From Symsagittifera roscoffensis (Eukaryota; Xenacoelomorpha; Acoela; Convolutidae): a stretch of DNA of 64,000 nucleotides. A model generated the notes under the pieces. That model did no database searches, was not told the origin of the DNA, and saw nothing but the letters and a program-made list of their open reading frames with translations. The position numbers and the translations under genes were made by a program. Location: positions 6,734,411 through 6,798,410 of the forward strand of contig NC_087064.1 of assembly GCF_963678635.1 (NCBI RefSeq), read 5' to 3'. Shown one piece after another: positions 31,701 through 41,500 of the stretch; position 1 is the first letter of the stretch; each line of letters begins with the position of its first letter.

Positions 31701-34623
31701 TATTGAACTAAATGATTATCCAAATGATCTTTTTCACCAACTAAAAATACCCATTTTGTCAGTGTGATTTAAAAAACAATGCACTAATGGTGTAAAGGTC
31801 TAGAAGTTACAGTCTAACAGTGGGATTGATAGATTTGTATGAAAATAATAGCACTCTATATAAAATAAGAGCACTTTATTTGAACTCTCATGATGAAACC
31901 AAACCCTCTACCAATTTTTATCAGTGTGTTGCTTGTTTCGCTGTAAACATCGATCTTGTTCATTATGGCGTTACGCCATTGAATTAGCTCTGGTATTTAG
32001 TTTGTAATTTGAATGTCAAAATTTGTTGAACAGAAAATCTTCGTTGTTTTTGAAGCCCTCGGAAATTGAAACCCAATTTCTTATATTTACACTCATATAT
32101 TAATTTTGCAGCAAAAAAGAAGCAGCTATCTAAGGCGAAAGCTATATAAGGCTAAAATAAAAATGTTAACTCGGGTTACATGTCTATGGGAGTGCAACCC
32201 TGTGGCCATCCATGGAGCAGGCCTGGCCAGGGAAAACCATGTCAAAGTCTTGCAGGGATTGATATGGACTTCCTGGAGCAGTGTAAGAGCCTAGGCCTGG
32301 GACTATTATGTTTATTTTTAGTTTTGCATTTAGTTTATTTTTAGATTTTTCAGATTTCCAAAATATTACGTGCCTGCCCGAAAATATCATCAACCAAAAA
32401 ATATTCGCATATACGAAAACCCACAGGTTAACTGGCAAGAATCTCGCAGGTAAACTGCATTTATAGATTCACTACTGAAATTGAATTCTGAATTTTCACT
32501 GACTTAAGACAACAAAACAAAACTTTTTCTGTGTGGCTAGATAGCTTCTACCTCAAAACACAGTGTTTGAAAATTTTGAGATAATTTTCTGTCATACTTT
32601 TGGCTTATTTTACCAATTAAAGCAAACAAAAACTAGTTTTGGCTCCACCTACGACAGTACAGTCATTAATTACAACTTTGCATGCAATTTTTAATCAAAT
32701 TAACATCCTCCCCTGTACAAAAAATGTATTAAGTGTATATTACAGCAGAAATCATATGTATTGGAATAGCGTTGCTATTGCCGTAATAGCAATGCACACG
32801 AAAAACTCGCACTCTTGATAGCCAAACAGTAACAAATGCAGTCGGTCCACTGTCTCGGGAGCTTGCCAACAGAGCGTAGGAGTCTCTTGAAAGTTACAGC
32901 TTGTCATGGCCGCTGAATACTTTAAACCGAGAACCGGCATAGGTGTTTCGACCTTGCCCTCTTGGGAATTAATAGCGTCACCAGCACCACTTCTATTTTA
33001 AAAATTTTCCCGGAATTGATCAATTTTTTCTTAAAATACGCAGCCCCCGAATATAATCACTTTAATTAATCCATGCTGACTAGCTCCTGACTAAATTAGA
33101 TTATTTTTTACTGTTTTTGTTCAAAATGATTTTCAGACTTTTTGGTGTTCTATTTAAGTTAACCAATCAAAATCAAGCTGCGTGATGTAATTTTCACATT
33201 TTTTGTCACTGCTAGCAAATCGAACTGACGGGATTTAATACCATTACCAACATAACTCATTATCAAAATCAAAATTTTTCAAAAATTAATTTTTTTTTCA
33301 TTTTATATTTAGAGCCCCAAATATAGTCGCTTCAATAAACCCGCGCTAATTTTTTACATTTATACTAAATAACTGCAAAGTTATTTGATTTTATTAGATG
33401 CGCAAAACATTTTTAAAAATCAGCATCTGATAGAGCAGTCAAACCAAAACAAAATTCCGAGGAAAAACTTCAATCCTTCAACTTGACTGCAGTTTTTGAC
33501 TTAAAAATTGATTTCCGTTGCGATCAGCCAGAGTAATGTTACCGGGTACTTAATTTAATCCTCATTAGTAATTTTTGCTCTCACAGGGTTTTCAAATTAA
33601 CTATTTGATGTTGCAGTGGCAATGCAGTTTTATTTGGTGTATATAGTGTTGGCGGGTGATTAATGGGCAAAGACAATGAATGAATAATGAATGAATAGTT
33701 TTTAGAATAATTTTTAGAAATGATTGAATAGTTTTATGTTGCCGGCTTTAAGGATTTCGTACCAAAATCTTTCGACTTACTTACCGAGTGTTTTATTTCA
33801 AATGCTTAATTGTTTTCTGTAAATTTCTATCCAATTTCGAGATGCGTAGATTTTGTTTTTTATTAAAAATTTTAGGGGGTGGGGTTGTCAGGGTTGATTT
33901 GCTTTCCTTGGGAAATCGACTAACTACCGCCCTTATTTCCCCCTTTGGTGTTATTTTACAACAAATTATCTTTAATCAACCCTGAAACTTTTTGTGTACA
34001 ATTTCTGCCCCAATACGCTAAACTTCAAGTAGGTTGCTTGTCAAATAGAGCCTTAAATTGTCTAAAAACGGCTTTTCTGGCTCAGTTTTGCAAAAAAAAG
34101 ATTGAGAGATTCTTGGCTCAAAGTTTAAAGCTCAGAAAATGTATTTGGTCGCTTTAAAAGCGGCCGACAACTTGTTTCCGGCTTTAAATACTTGCAAATT
34201 GAAATGCAAACTTTTGAACACTTTTCCTTCAAAATCCGCTGTTGATCTATGCAGTAGATTCTTAATTGGTGATTATTTTTGATAATAAAGTTTCATAACA
34301 TTAAAAAATAAGAATTTGAAAACGTAAGCTGCTGCAACTGAATCTCGGTAAATAATTATCTTGAGGCACAGTCATAAATTACTGGTAATAAGATCATCCA
34401 ATATGATGTTAATAAGATATTTTGCTTAACTTCAGATTTACTGGACATTGAAAACAAACCGAGAAGTGTTAGCATTGGACCACATGTGAAGGTGCAACTT
34501 CAAATGTCATTCGAGGACCCAATCACGGGCGAGTGGCTCACACCCCACGAGTACATTTCCATAGCAGTCGACGACACAATACGACTCAACTCATTCCCCA
34601 ACGAGTGGAGTCTTAACACCTGA
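22725..34623 (+). CDS. Uncharacterised Ser-rich basic protein (three exons, 207 residues)
   Basis: Exons 22725-22730, 24577-25006 and 34436-34623 join in frame (phase 0, then phase 1) to give 207 residues. The first exon contributes only ATG CAG before a GTACGT donor. Residues 1-60 are basic (KKYGSTLQVPKITFG, then SKSKLERKKSSSV). Residues 60-125 are low complexity, with six Ala and long Ser and Gly runs. Residues 125-207 look like a compact domain with alternating hydrophobics (PRSVSIGPHVKVQLQMSFED) and a conserved-looking TGEWLTPHEYISI segment. No signal peptide or membrane helix. I do not recognise the family. Exon-like GC content and consistent phases support it. Intron 2 is 9.4 kb, so missed exons are possible. 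Confidence 0.65.
22890..23866 (+). mobile_element. HINE copy split by a second HINE
   Basis: The 5' part (22890-23198) starts at GTCCAATTTTCGAAG, has CTCGGGGGTGGTTTTTTC and the TTAACGCGCGATATA block. The 3' part (23691-23866) has GAGCGTGGGGGAATC, CAGTCTGAAC and ends GATACGAGCAGTCTTG. Between them sits an opposite-strand copy. The whole lies in intron 1 of the Ser-rich gene. Confidence 0.75.
23201..23688 (-). mobile_element. HINE copy nested in opposite orientation
   Basis: On the plus strand it reads CAAGACTGCTCGTATATCAGGG at the start and TTCGAAATTCGGAAC at the end, flanked on both sides by AA (TT on its own strand). It is 488 bp and retains the internal blocks CCCATAATTTTACGAAA and CACAGGTGA in family order. 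Confidence 0.75.
23986..24522 (+). mobile_element. HINE subfamily 1 copy before exon 2 of the Ser-rich gene
   Basis: It starts GTTCCGAATTACGTAAAG and continues GTGCTCGGGGTGG. It ends AGTCGGAACTTTCAGGGCTTC and CAAGCAGTCTTG, with TT on both sides. The 3' end is 54 bases before the exon 2 acceptor, so it supplies most of the polypyrimidine-to-branch region. Confidence 0.85.
24577..25006 (+). CDS. Exon 2 of the Ser-rich gene
   Basis: The acceptor is TCTTTTTAG and the donor ATTG/GTGAGT, phase 1 at the end. The exon is clearly GC-richer than its surroundings and open for 143 codons. It holds the basic region, the Ala, Ser and Gly runs and a C-terminal PITKKHSFTI stretch. A HINE copy ends only 54 bases before the acceptor. 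Confidence 0.75.
25846..25930 (-). mobile_element. HINE 5'-end fragment
   Basis: On the plus strand it reads AAAATACCACACCGAGCGCG and ends TTCTTTCTTCGAAAGTTGGAAC, the inverse of the family 5' terminus. The rest of the element is missing. Confidence 0.65.
26336..26354. repeat. G19 homopolymer
   Basis: Nineteen consecutive G bases in the intron of the Ser-rich gene. It is capable of forming G-quadruplex-like structures and is also a likely source of sequencing length error. Confidence 0.9.
27719..28076 (-). mobile_element. hAT-like MITE inside the foldback element
   Basis: On the plus strand it starts CAGGGGCGGATCTAAG and carries, inverted, the family blocks GCGCCGCAGGC, GGCGCGCTCTCCCCCCTC and GCGCCAAAGGCGCC. 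The far end is degraded around CCCCCCCGCCCCG. Confidence 0.75.
28202..28628 (+). mobile_element. Second hAT-like MITE inside the foldback element
   Basis: It starts CAGGACGGGCGGATTTAGGG and ends ATATTCGCCCCTG. The internal blocks GGATTCGACTCCCTG, TTAGGCGCCTTCGGC and AATTTGGTCGACCTT are in family order. Its orientation is opposite to its neighbour at 27719-28076. No clean 8-bp target duplication was found. Confidence 0.75.
29045..29312 (+). mobile_element. hAT-like MITE fragment, both ends lost
   Basis: It has GACCCCCTCACCAACCAAAG, GGGTCCTTTGGCGCC, AATATATACTAATTTTAAAG and AAATTGGTCAGCCTAAAAAA in the family order. Both termini are missing. Confidence 0.75.
29838..29965 (-). mobile_element. 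HINE 3'-end debris
   Basis: Two partial matches to the inverted family 3' end follow each other: CAAGACTGCGTC, ACCAGGGCAACGCC and CTCTGACTGC, then ACTGCTCGTATCAAATG and GTTCTGATTG. It may be the remains of two insertions. Confidence 0.45.
30878..31170 (+). mobile_element. Decayed HINE 5' region
   Basis: It starts GTTTTGTACCGACCATTGAA, then AGGAACTTTGTATTCGGGTG, resembling the family 5' end. Further on, GAGTAACGCGATCGAGTAACG resembles the AACGCG block. Weak support only. Confidence 0.4.
32178..32300. other. Isolated GC-rich, possibly coding island
   Basis: About 120 bases are markedly GC-richer than everything around and open in more than one frame. The minus strand, starting after a TAGTCCCAG acceptor-like site, reads LGSYTAPGSPYQSLQDF and on to GQACSMDGHR before a possible donor. 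The plus strand reads MGVQPCGHPWSRPGQG. It could be a lone exon of an antisense gene, a decayed exon or a processed fragment. I do not recognise the peptide. Confidence 0.35.
34436..34623 (+). CDS. Terminal exon of the Ser-rich gene
   Basis: The acceptor is CTTAACTTCAG. The first two bases complete a Asp codon with the phase 1 end of exon 2. It reads DLLDIENKPRSV, then SFEDPITGEWLTPHEYIS, and ends NEWSLNT with TGA. The coding composition is strong. The 3' region carries an 85-bp tandem duplication and an AATAAA at 34921. Confidence 0.75.
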
Positions 34624-34634
34624 TTTCGTAATAT

Positions 34635-34804
34635 TTATGCAACATCCACCTCTATATCAAGAAGGACGAGTTGCGTCATCTACCAGAACTTAATAACTTT
34701 TTTGTTCCATATTTTCATATTATGCAACATCCACCTCAATATCAAGAAGGACGAGTTGCGTCATCTACCAGAACCTAGTCACTTTTTTGTTCCATATTTT
34801 CATA
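34635..34804. repeat. 85-bp tandem duplication in the 3' untranslated region
   Basis: Two units, starting TTATGCAACATCCACCTC at 34635 and 34720, are about 95% identical and directly adjacent. They begin 12 bases after the stop codon of the Ser-rich gene. The unit looks coding in one frame (NIHLYIKKDELRHLPEL), but the 85-base period shifts frame in the second copy. Confidence 0.9.
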
Positions 34805-34920
34805 TGTGCATATATGCTTTTAATTAAGTTATAATATTTGTTATTTAGGAGTGTTTAATATGAAACAAGAGTTTTTGTTAAAAATGGGAATTTTTAAAAC
34901 GAGGTTTATTCAAATCAATC

Positions 34921-34926
34921 AATAAA
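34921..34926 (+). promoter_or_regulatory. Polyadenylation signal AATAAA
   Basis: The hexamer AATAAA lies about 300 bases past the TGA of the Ser-rich gene and is the first on the plus strand after the coding end that is well placed. Inferred role only. Confidence 0.45.
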
Positions 34927-36992
34927 AGTCATTAAAGGAAAAATTATGTCGAAAAAGAAATGTTTTTATTATGAGATACCGGATATCGTTTCATATTAAG
35001 CAAGCCTTTCTATGGTTGTTATCCGTTTAGATAAATTCAGTTTTATTATTTGAAAGTTGTTTAGAATATAATAAACGTGAAAAAAAATTAAAATTTTACT
35101 CCAAATTTTTTAAAAGAGCGTCCAGATTTTTGAGTTTCCAGGCCACGAATTTCGAGCAGCGTCGGATCTAAAAAATATTCTTGATTCGATAGAGATTTTT
35201 CTTTGGATCAACCCAATCACTTTTTCGAAGGTTTGCCCAAAAATCGCGTTTAATCAGCGCGTGCATTTCCTAAATATAAAAAATCCCAATGTTTATTTTC
35301 TACGGTAGGTCAGATTCTACGGTAGAACATTCTAGGCAGAACATTCTACGGTAGGTCAATTAGGCGAGAATCTACAGTTGATCTAAATGTAGAAATCGTC
35401 CTCAATTATTTTCAAAAATTTTAGCTTTCTTACAGATTCTATCATTTAAGGCGGGATAATTCAAGACCCAGTTTGACCAACAAAATCTTTGAGGGAGGAA
35501 CTTGATTAAATGATGGTGGTTGTTTATAATTTAACGCAATTTTACGATAGGTAGCACATTTATTCACTAGCATAAAACTCGACAAGTATATATGATTTAA
35601 AAATGACAATCGTACCGACTAGCATCAAAATGGAAACAGAAAATTCAAACATTTTGAAAATTCAAATCATTTTGCGCATAAAAATAGATTAATAACACTT
35701 TTCACACATTTCACAATTCGCGCAGCAATCAGTGTTCAGTTGAAGCCATTGGGGTGAAAGTGATCACAATTTAGTTGTCAAGAACCTTCATTTGATATTG
35801 ACTGCCTAAATTTTTATTTTTCTATTTTTCAGAAACCCACGTTTCAAGTCGAATGGATTATGAGTTTTGTCGTGTACTTCTGAAAAATTTGGCAATCAAA
35901 TTATGCTAGCTGATATCTTTTCATAATTTCAACTTTTTATGCTATTCGAATTTTACGCTAGTCAATTGGTCACTGCGGCATATCTATGGAACTCGCTGCT
36001 GACTGAATTAGCCAATTATCTTTACTATAATCTTTAAAATTATAATTAAACTTTCTAGAGTGTCATTTAAATAAATCAATCAGACACAAGCTATGTGAAG
36101 TAATTTTTACAAAATCAAAAAGGTGAAACTTGGGCCTTGAAACTTTTTTTTTCACTTTTCACTACTAGCAAATTGGAGTGACTAAATCGAATATTTTATG
36201 AAAAAAATAATCAAACCAATTGATAAAAGCTCTTTTTTCCATTTTCAAAAACGACGCTTTTTCTGTTTTTTTTTCCAGACAAATTTGGTTTTTAAATAGA
36301 TTTTTGACATCTTTTTGTACAATATGAAAATATACCAGAGAAATAAAGAAACACAAAAAAAAACAATTTTCAAACTCAAAATAAATTCCAATGAAACCAT
36401 TGGATCATAAAATCGTTTTATTAATTGTGTCAAAACAAAATGTTAAAAGCGAAAATGGAGTTGAAAGCGGAGTTAAAAAAATTGAAGGAAACGGAGTTAA
36501 ACCTTAAAGGAGTTTTTATCCGGCAGTTGTCACATGGTTGATTAGTGTTTGCGTGATATAGTCCCCAGCTTAACTGAGAGGAAATTTTTGAGTCCAGGTT
36601 TTTGTTTGATCTGTAGTTTAAGTGGAGTTTAAAAAAATGTTAAAAGCAAAAACATCTTATAGCGAAAAAATTTCATAGTTAAAGATAGCAATTTCTGGTC
36701 CCGAGGAGTGTTCCTTGCAAAAGTTATTGGGAAAAAAATTGGGCCGAAATTTAGACGAAATAAATCATCCAAAAAGCAAAATAACAGAAATATATAACAG
36801 TTACTTCGAATCGAAATTTAATCTCAACGAAATTTAATCTCAACCTGGAGACTGTTATGTCTCTGTCAAAACTGTAGAAACTAACACAAACTCAAATGAT
36901 CTCTAATATCCTTTGGGCGTAATAATTCTGTATTATTGTGATTACTATTACTATAATAATAGTAATTATTATTATGATTATGATTATCATTC
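34927..36992. other. Intergenic DNA with short CTACGGTAG repeats
   Basis: Mostly featureless. At about 35296-35385 a short motif, TTCTACGGTAG or AGATTCTACGG, recurs four or five times in a small cluster. An ATT/ATG microsatellite lies at about 36925-36990. Confidence 0.45.
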
Positions 36993-37191
36993 GGCTCTTT
37001 TTCCTCCCCCCACCTCACATAAGCATCAATGTTCTGGCGTAACGAGGGGTTTTACAAGGTTAGATCTGAAGAGACAAAATGTTTGTTACAGCCTAATAAG
37101 TCTGCATGCCAAATTTTGTATCAGTCGGTATAATGAACACTGATAAATTACTAGTTAAATTTCGCTGATGGGTGAAAAAGGAAGAAGAGCC
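36993..37191. mobile_element. GGCTCTTTTTCC-ended MITE
   Basis: The ends are GGCTCTTTTTCCTCCCCCC and the loose inverse GGTGAAAAAGGAAGAAGAGCC. The interior shares GTTCTGGCGTAACGAG, TTTTACAAGGTTAGA and ATGCCAAATTTTG with the copy at 18780-18975. Adjacent to an AT-rich microsatellite. Confidence 0.75.
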
Positions 37192-38238
37192 AAGTATTCA
37201 TGATAACGTCACCAAAAATCCAACAGGAGATAAGTGTAAAGACGTTGTAAAATTCAATTACCACCATCGAATGTGACTTCAACAAATTTACCGGAGAGCG
37301 TTGCCACGAAAATTTTCCATACGAGAAAGTGCCTGAATCTGTTTTTGAAAAAACTGTACAATATCTAAAAATCAGTGATTTTCAAACCTTTTAAACGCAC
37401 GGCAAACAGAGAAACAAAAGATGGCCAAATCAATAATTATACCTACTAATACCTACTCAATAAAGGGTGGACCGAACTACAGAAATTTGTTTTTTTTTTT
37501 TAATTTTGCCAGCCAAACAGCATCTAATTAATGCGCATAATGAAGAGTTAGTATTTTTAAAAAATTCAAATTTGAATCATAAAAGAAAGCAAATAGGAAC
37601 AACAACAACATCAATTGAACATCGCTCTTTCATTTCTGATAAATCGCTGACAACAAATTGAACTTTTCAGCGCGATGTCACCGATGAGACTTTGCGGATT
37701 TATCGCTGAAAAATTTACCAATGAGACAACACCAAATCAGCTATTACTTTCGATGTAAGTTCAACCATGATGATTATTTATGGTACTCTACTCTGAAAGC
37801 TTAACAAAATTAAAATGATCAAAATTAGAAGAAGCACTCCTGCCGTACAACTTTTTGTTCCATCAGAAAAGTAGTTCATTTTTGAGGCATTTTGTAAAAA
37901 ACTAAAGCCTTCTACTCAAAATTTTCTTTTATCTATCACGTTTTTATTCATCCTTGTCCATTTGCGAGGGTGTCAACTTACACCAATGAAAACGTCCTGT
38001 TAGTTTTGGTTACAATAATGAACTGTAGTCAACTAAAAACAACCAACTTGGCATCACAACAAAATCTAGACCTTAGATCTCTGGCCGTCACTTGATCGAA
38101 GGCCGAACTTATTAAACAATTACAGGGTTAGAAAAGGTCAAGTTTGAAAAAGTTGATGCTTGCAAATTTATTCAGTTCACCAATTTATTGAATCATCCTA
38201 AAACAATTGGAACAACAGTTGACGACCGGTCACAGAAA
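37192..38238. other. Upstream flank of the serine protease homologue
   Basis: AT-rich DNA that should hold the promoter of the plus-strand protease-like gene. TTTATTCAG at about 38167-38175 could be an acceptor for a leader intron. No TATA box is obvious. Confidence 0.4.
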
Positions 38239-38542
38239 ATGAATACGAAGATATCATTTTTGATGAAAACTAGTTGCACTTATTTAACCTTACTCGCAAG
38301 TACTTATAATATGCTGGCATGTTCTCTACCGTTGGAGCCATCGCCTCTCAGAAAAGAAAATGAAAATTCTGACGACATCGGAACCAAATTATCCTCAGCT
38401 ATCGTAAATGGACTTCCGACAATTGAGAGGAGATTTTTCGCCAAAATTACCTTCAAGAACTCAAATTTGCTCTTTTGTGGGGGCGCCATTATTCACAGCT
38501 ACTGGGTCGTAACAGCAGCTCATTGCGTTTTTACACGGAGAG
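38239..38542 (+). CDS. Protease homologue exon 1 (signal, propeptide, His motif)
   Basis: The start is ATG in CAGAAAATG; an upstream TTG in the same frame is not used because the signal peptide begins at MNTKISFLMK. It contains IVNGLP, FCGGAI and TAAHC. The donor is AGAG/GTTAGC, phase 1. Confidence 0.85.
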
Positions 38543-41500
38543 GTTAGCTTTCTTTTCAGCTCGTTGATTGAAACTCTCCAAGCTAGTTGCAAACTCTGAT
38601 TCAAAAAATTATGGCGAAATGATTTCAGAGATTTTGGGAAGCCTCCAAAAACATTGCTAGATTTTTTCAAAAAAGGCCCAAATTTGTGATCTCCCCGGAA
38701 TGATCATTGATTTAAATTGGTTGAGAGCTTAGAAAACATTTTCAAGCGTGAAAGCAAAATCTAATTATAACGATTTGAAATTGATCAAATCTATCAAATA
38801 ATAAATTTTTGAAAGTACTATTTTTTACATAGAAAAATTATATCAATTAATTCTAAACTTTTTTTTATAATATAAGTGATTTTAGTCCACTTTATCTGTA
38901 TTAATTCGCTTTCCAATTGATTTTTTTAGAACAATTCTTTCAAATGTTTATTGTTTTAATTGTTAAAAAAACTCAAGAAAAATTTAAAATGGAAATTTTT
39001 TTAAAAACTTACGATTGCAACTGTTTTTCAATCATCACATTATCATACACGTTTTCTTGATTTAAGAAAATGTTTTCAAGCCTTACGCAGATCAGGAGAT
39101 CGTTTCTAGCTGCCCGTATTTAGTGAATGATCTGAAGTTTTTTTGGGTTATTTCAGATCTGGAAAAATATATTTCAGGTCTAATTTCAGATCTGAAATAT
39201 TGTTTTTCATGGTTATTTCTTGTCTAAAAAAATCACTCATTCTGATAAAATTTTGTGCTATTTATGGTAGTTTCGTACTTACTAGCTCCGGCTAGCTACT
39301 AGCAGGTACTAGCAAAGTATTTAACCGGAAATAGCTGAAAATTGTTTCCACAACATGAGATAAACATCGGAAAGGCATAAGCAGCGCATGATATTCAAAA
39401 GTTTGGTATGTCTTCTAAAACTTTTTGAAAAGTTTTTAAAACAATCATTTGAGCCAAAAACTTAGTTTGAAAAAATGGTTTGTATAGAAAATCCAAAAAA
39501 ATCAGATCTTGTATAGAAAATCCACTAGGTGCGCCGATGCAGAGTTTAAAGTAAAAATATTGCTCCGGCAATTTTCATACAAGTCGAGTTTTTTTTGATT
39601 TTTTAGCCGATCAAATCATAGTGGTGGCTGGCAGTTTTGCGCATCCAGATGGCAGAAGAAGATCCTATCAAGTGGAGGAAGTTTTTGTTCACGACTAGTA
39701 AGGCATATTTTTGTGAAATGTTTTCATTGTTGACTTCGTATATTATGATTTTCTATCGATTCATACTGATATATGGTCAAGATAATACGTTAAGCTGAAT
39801 TAGAACGTGTTGTCCGTTTTTTTGGTTGGTCCAATTCATTTTCGTTGTAGATAGACACTTGGTAGACCCTATTTTTTTTCGTTTTAACTTACCACGTAGA
39901 TTTAACTAACCAGTTTTTTCCGAATATAATTTTATCTTCTTTTTGCACTAAAAATGTTTTCCTCATTTTTTACGCTATTTTATCCGGCTGTTGAAAATTG
40001 GAATTACTTCAAAGGATTATTAGTTCAATTGTTTCTAGCCCAAAAAGCCACTTTTAGTTGTTTATCAAAAACACTTGACAATAAAGCCAGCTCATTTCAG
40101 CGAATCTGCGATTTGAAATTTTTCCGAAACGAGTTTACTGCCACGTTATGACTGAAGATCAAACAAGTCTGCTCGTATCAGGGCAAAGCCCTGAATGTTC
40201 CGACAGCCTTTTAAGGTTTATGGAGCAGTAATAACATTACAAAACAAAATATGGCAAATAAGCTTCTTTCAACCAATTTGGAACGATTTCTAAGACAGAT
40301 TAAATCTCCGCTTACGCGTTATTAGCACGATATGTATCGCGCGTTAATTGTCCCAAATTGGCCAAAATGGCAATCTTTAAACCCCCATAACTTTACAAAA
40401 ATGCTCACAGGTGAATTATCTTTTCAAATTTATTCTTAGGACAACAATAACTTATGAATGATTTTAAGAAATTCCGTCAAAAATGGCTAGTTAAAAAGTC
40501 GAAATTTGTCTGAAGAAAAAAAACGCACCCCGAGCACGAATATTCCGTTACTTTCGTATCAAAAGTCGGAACAACAAGAAACAGGAAACGTTACTTTTAA
40601 CTCAAATAACCAGAGGACTATTTCACGCAATTTCAAATCAACCATGTGACAACAGCCGGATAAAAACTGGTTTAAGGCTTAAAAAATTTAGAATAATTTT
40701 GTATCAATAATTTGAGGGCTAAAATAAGATTTCCTACAATTTAATTCCCTGCAACATGTTTAACACCGTGTCATTGAGTAAATTTCTAAACTGGCCTTAA
40801 AGTTTATTTCAAGCTGAAAAAAAACGATATCGAGAGAAAGATGAGTCTGCCAATTTAAGAAACAACAAGACTGCTCGTATACAGGGCAAAGCCCTGAATG
40901 TTCCGAATGCCCCATAATCCAAATCGAATAGATTTTGGGAAAAGAAAACATTTAAAAACAATAAATTTTGGACAATGTCAATCAAAGATCATTAGCAATC
41001 GATTAGCTAGCCTCAATTAAATTTTAAACCATTTTTTGTGCGGATTAAATTGCCAAGCATAAATAACTTGTGATACGCTTTCAGCTTTATGAATAAACTC
41101 TTCAAAGCACGCATAAATTACTCAAGAGCATGGCCAAATGTCCAGTTTTCAAACCACACTCCCATAACTTTGCAAAAAATGATCGGAGGTAAATTACCTT
41201 TTTGAATTTGATTTCAGGGAGTCGATATCTTCAATGGGTTATAAAAATGTGAAAAACTATTATTTTGATCGCCCAAAATTGTCTGAATAAAATATCGCAC
41301 GAAGCATAAAATTCCGTATTACGTTTTTTTTCTTCGAAAGTCGGAACAAAGAAGTGTCGCAGAACAGCAGTGAAAAAGATTGGTGGTTTTGCTGTGGTAC
41401 ATGACGATCATGGAATTTCACAGATAGAGAATCAGCTTTCACATATAAAGATTTCCGAACGCCGTTTTGAAAATGTTTCTGTTTTGAAGCTGTTGCCCTA

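Larger units (their letters stand above)
28985..34435. other. Rest of the second intron of the Ser-rich gene
   Basis: It contains a hAT-like MITE fragment (29045-29312), HINE debris (about 29838-29965 and 30878-31170), a GC-rich island (32178-32300) and a decayed hAT-like piece (about 34030-34175). No exon with matching phase was found. Confidence 0.5.

Noticed and set aside
36913-37143. Plus-strand frame of 76 codons rich in Tyr and Asn
   Set aside because: It is the translation of an ATT/ATG microsatellite joined to a MITE.
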